From CAG-390 sp003523225 (GTDB lineage Bacteria; Bacillota; Clostridia; Oscillospirales; CAG-272), in NCBI GenBank assembly GCA_902461815.1, contig CABPZE010000033.1, positions 1-15,593 on the forward strand: a stretch of 15,593 nucleotides of DNA, read 5' to 3'. A program made the position numbers and the translations under genes. Position 1 is the stretch's first letter. Every line of letters begins with the position of its first letter. Of the stretch, positions 13,529-15,593 are shown one piece after another. Under the pieces are notes generated by a model. It had not been told where the DNA came from. It saw only the letters and a program-made list of their open reading frames with translations, and did not search any database.

Positions 13529-13617
13529 GGAGAGTTATCGAAGCGGTCATAACGAGGCGGTCTTGAAAACCGTTTGCCGGCAACGGCGCGTGAGTTCGAA
13601 TCTCACACTCTCCGCCA
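13529..13617 (+). tRNA. tRNA-Ser (anticodon UGA), CCA encoded
   Basis: Full cloverleaf: acceptor GGAGAGT with ACTCTCC (7 bp), D stem TCG with CGA, anticodon stem GCGGT with ACCGT and loop CTTGAAA (anticodon TGA at 13564-13566). A long variable arm (GCCG-GCAA-CGGC) is typical of class II tRNA-Ser, and the T arm is GTGAG-TTCGAAT-CTCAC. Discriminator G and CCA end at 13617. Its first 41 bases are the third copy of the repeated half. Position pair 7-66 is T-A here, whereas the two partial copies have G at position 7. Confidence 0.95.
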
Positions 13618-13622
13618 CTTTG

Positions 13623-13655
13623 GGGTCAGGATGGCAGTCCTGACCCTATTTTTTG
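13623..13655 (+). terminator. intrinsic terminator of tRNA-Ser
   Basis: GGGTCAGGA (13623-13631) pairs with TCCTGACCC (13638-13646), a 9-bp perfect stem with the loop TGGCAG, followed by TATTTTTTG. A strong terminator 5 nt after the tRNA CCA and just before the end of the oppositely read integrase gene. Confidence 0.9.
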
Positions 13656-13656
13656 C

Positions 13657-14865
13657 TTATACGGCTTCTTCTGATGACAGAACCTTGTCGATGATTTTGG
13701 CACTCTCTCGCTTGCTTTCGCTGTCCACGTGCGCATAAATATTTGCCGTGGTACTGATATTGCTATGGCCAAGCCATTCCTGAATCTCTTTCATGGAAAT
13801 ATCGTTTGCCAGCATAAGCGAGGCACAGGAGTGCCTTAGATCGTGGAATCGGATCTTTTTCAGTCCGTTTCGCTCGAGAATCACCTTGAAGTGTTCTGTG
13901 ACATACTGTGGTTTCAGAATATCCCCCATCGCATCTACGCACACATAATCCAGATATTTTCTGTTGTACGATTTGCGCAGGACTCGTTGCATTTCCTCTT
14001 GCCGTGCTTTTTCTTCCTCTAAAGCCTTTTTGATGAATGGCATCAGCGGGAGAGAACGGTAGGAGGATTTTGTCTTCATGACATCAAGACCTTCGATTTC
14101 ATTGCCGTTCAGCTTGTTTTCGATGATCTTGTGCCTGATATAGATTTTGTCTTCGACAGGGTCTATCGCATCCCATTTCAGTCCCAGCACTTCGCTTCTC
14201 CGAAGTCCGTAATAAGCGGTCAGTATGACTGCTATCTTCATAGGATCGCCCTCCAAGCACTCAAGGAGCTGTTTGATCTCTGCAGAGTTGTAGTACGTTC
14301 CTATGTATTGCACTGCCTTGGGTCTGTCTGCTTGGTCACAAGGGTTGGTCGGGATCACACGGCGTTTAACGGCTTGCTTGAATGCAAGGTGCATCATCGA
14401 ATGATACCTTTGTGCGGTTGCACCGGTAAGCCCGTCATTCCGGAGCGAGATGTAGAATGCATTTATCTCATCGCCGGTCAGTTCTTTGAGGGGAATGCCC
14501 AGCTTCTTAAAGTACGGTACGATCCTTCCGTCCGTCATTCTTTTGTAGCTGTTATACGTAAGGACGGAGATATTGCATTTGTGGCTTTCAAGCCATTCCA
14601 CAATGTATTCGTCCACCTTCTGATCCGCCAGTCTCATTCGTTCCTGCTCTGCATGCGTTAAAGATTCTTTTAGGTACAGATCGCCGGAGTTGTATTTGGA
14701 GAGTAGTTCGTTCAAGCGGTGTCCGGCTTCCGTCTTGCTTCCTTTTTTGGCTTCCAGGTCAAGGCCTTGCCATTTCTCTTTGCGTTTTCCTTCCGCGGTG
14801 TATAAGTTGATTACAGCGTACCATTTGCCGTTCTTTTCGGTCAGCCGACCGGTTATTCTTTTCAT
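13657..14865 (-). CDS. int: tyrosine recombinase/integrase of an integrative element
   Basis: A 402-residue phage/ICE integrase. Residues 1-60 form an AP2-like arm-binding region (KNGKWYAVINLY), residues about 80-175 the core-binding SAM-like domain, and about 190-395 the catalytic domain. Catalytic residues are R222 (GLRRSE), K266 (KTKSSYRSLPL; K264 is the alternative), H341 and R344 (HDLRHS), H367 (LGHS) and tyrosine Y377 (NIYAHV). It looks intact. AAAGGAAG lies a few nt before the ATG. The gene reads toward the tRNA and stops 40 bp after its CCA end, the usual place for an integrase using a tRNA 3' end as attachment site. It could instead have made the nearby 5'-half scars, but it lies outside them. 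Confidence 0.95.
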   Translation of the reverse strand: MKRITGRLTEKNGKWYAVINLYTAEGKRKEKWQGLDLEAKKGSKTEAGHRLNELLSKYNSGDLYLKESLTHAEQERMRLADQKVDEYIVEWLESHKCNISVLTYNSYKRMTDGRIVPYFKKLGIPLKELTGDEINAFYISLRNDGLTGATAQRYHSMMHLAFKQAVKRRVIPTNPCDQADRPKAVQYIGTYYNSAEIKQLLECLEGDPMKIAVILTAYYGLRRSEVLGLKWDAIDPVEDKIYIRHKIIENKLNGNEIEGLDVMKTKSSYRSLPLMPFIKKALEEEKARQEEMQRVLRKSYNRKYLDYVCVDAMGDILKPQYVTEHFKVILERNGLKKIRFHDLRHSCASLMLANDISMKEIQEWLGHSNISTTANIYAHVDSESKRESAKIIDKVLSSEEAV

Positions 14866-14903
14866 GTATATCTTCCTTTCTTTTTATTGTGGTTGGCAAA
14901 TGA

Positions 14904-14937
14904 CTTCATAGCGCTGTCGGCACTATGAAGTATATCA
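14904..14937 (-). promoter_or_regulatory. integrase promoter region with inverted repeat
   Basis: Read leftward, an extended -10 TGATATACT (14937-14929) has no clear -35 box. An inverted repeat CTTCATAG (14904-14911) with CTATGAAG (14923-14930) touches the -10 box and covers the likely start site, so it may be an operator for a repressor or excisionase. Confidence 0.5.
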
Positions 14938-14982
14938 CATTTGCACTCATTAATCCAGCGATTACCGGAGATTATACGGGAT

Positions 14983-15588
14983 TCAATTGATAATTATTTG
15001 TGTCCAAAAGATAGCATATAAGTCCATATACTTGTTGACAAGGTGTAGCAGATTGTTGCCGTGAGAGCGCATGGGATTCCGCAGGTCAATGACGGAAATG
15101 TGGTATCCGTAATACTTGGAGGCGATGGAGCCGTAGTTTCTCATGATATCGCCCTTGGTATCGGTCGACAGGAAGGACATTCCCGAAGCACAGGCGTATT
15201 CGATATTCGGATAGAGCCAATATGCGGTTTTACCGACACCTGCCGCACCGATCATCATGCAGTGAACGTCGCCGGTATCAACAAGTCCAACAGTGTTCTT
15301 CCCAGTGGTTTCACAACCGACTACGATGCCTTGCTCTTTCGGACGGCTTTTTTCATCCGTTCTCCATCTGTCAGGCTCATACGGAATGTGCTTGTAGGTT
15401 TCCTTGATCTCTTTCTTGGTAGCCCATCTTGCCGTTCCGTGCTGACCTTGCCCGACGGTTATCCCGAAAGATACCGCAAAGATTTTTGAAAAGCCGGGTG
15501 ACTGCTGTGGCACTCACCCTGTGCTTCTCTGAAGACAATTGCTGAGGCGAGGTCTCATGTTTATTTGTGATGCAAGAATTTCTCGCAT
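14983..15588 (-). pseudogene. VirD4/TraG-type coupling protein, broken fragment
   Basis: Part of a type IV coupling protein, the ATPase that hands DNA to a conjugation channel. Present are HGTARWATKKEI, QGIVVGCETT, a Walker A GAAGVGKT (residues 89-96 counted from GTG 15513), and the segment STDTKGDIMRNYG (about 116-128) that continues to NLLHLVNKYMDLY. Intact members of this group are several hundred residues longer and continue past NKYMDLY; here ten unrelated codons and a stop follow, so the rest is deleted. Upstream, the same frame runs back 24 codons to ATG 15588 but meets an in-frame TGA at 15514-15516, a second lesion. A GTG start at 15513 is therefore probably only what remains of the frame. 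Confidence 0.85.
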
Positions 15589-15593
15589 CTATC

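Noticed and set aside
13657..13659. Integrase as the enzyme that made the 5'-half copies
   Set aside because: Not excluded, but it lies beyond the tRNA 3' end and its terminator, outside the repeated halves, so a separate 3'-end insertion is the simpler reading.

Overview
The window looks like chromosomal DNA from a GC-rich member of the Clostridia (Firmicutes), perhaps an Oscillospirales-type gut anaerobe. This rests on purine-rich Shine-Dalgarno sites, sigma-A promoters of the TTGACA-17-TATAAT type, a parA/parB pair with a TGTTTCACGTGAAACA parS site, and a paired-hairpin repeat (GGCTCCCTTGTGTAAAGGGA...) that I remember from such genomes. The order is my inference and no search was run.

Left part (1-1017): two 344-bp direct repeats, almost identical and separated by paired-hairpin elements; the array probably continues to the left. 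A 46-bp perfect palindrome with parS at its centre follows, then a sigma-A promoter. Genes parA, parB, a two-TM protein of unknown function, a membrane-anchored MORN-repeat protein and rbfA run in one direction (1018-4935) and end at a hairpin terminator.

Middle part (5054-10150): a DUF4886/SGNH-type lipoprotein is read leftward. A nucleoside phosphorylase-like gene and a GNAT acetyltransferase gene overlap and are read rightward from a promoter whose -10 box lies in a perfect palindrome. Facing them is a leftward pair: an unusual fusion of a HAD 5'-nucleotidase with a guanylate kinase-like domain whose P-loop is degenerate, and a stand-alone 5'-3' exonuclease starting 7 nt after it.

Right part (10626-15593): a complete polar amino acid ABC importer (lipoprotein receptor, permease, ATPase) precedes a tRNA-Ser(UGA) locus that has been hit repeatedly by mobile elements. 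The 5' half of the tRNA, up to the anticodon loop, occurs three times (13136, 13328, 13529), and only the last copy is complete. The two gaps share one layout: tandem short repeats, 21 nt, hairpin, 10 nt, tRNA half. This looks like two collapsed insertions by elements that rebuilt the 5' half of the tRNA. Just beyond the complete tRNA and its terminator lie a tyrosine integrase and a broken VirD4/TraG-type coupling protein gene, the start of a decayed integrative conjugative element that runs off the right edge.

The strongest points for a second look are the tRNA-half array, the nested parS palindrome, the HAD-guanylate kinase fusion with its exonuclease partner, and the 344-bp tandem repeat.
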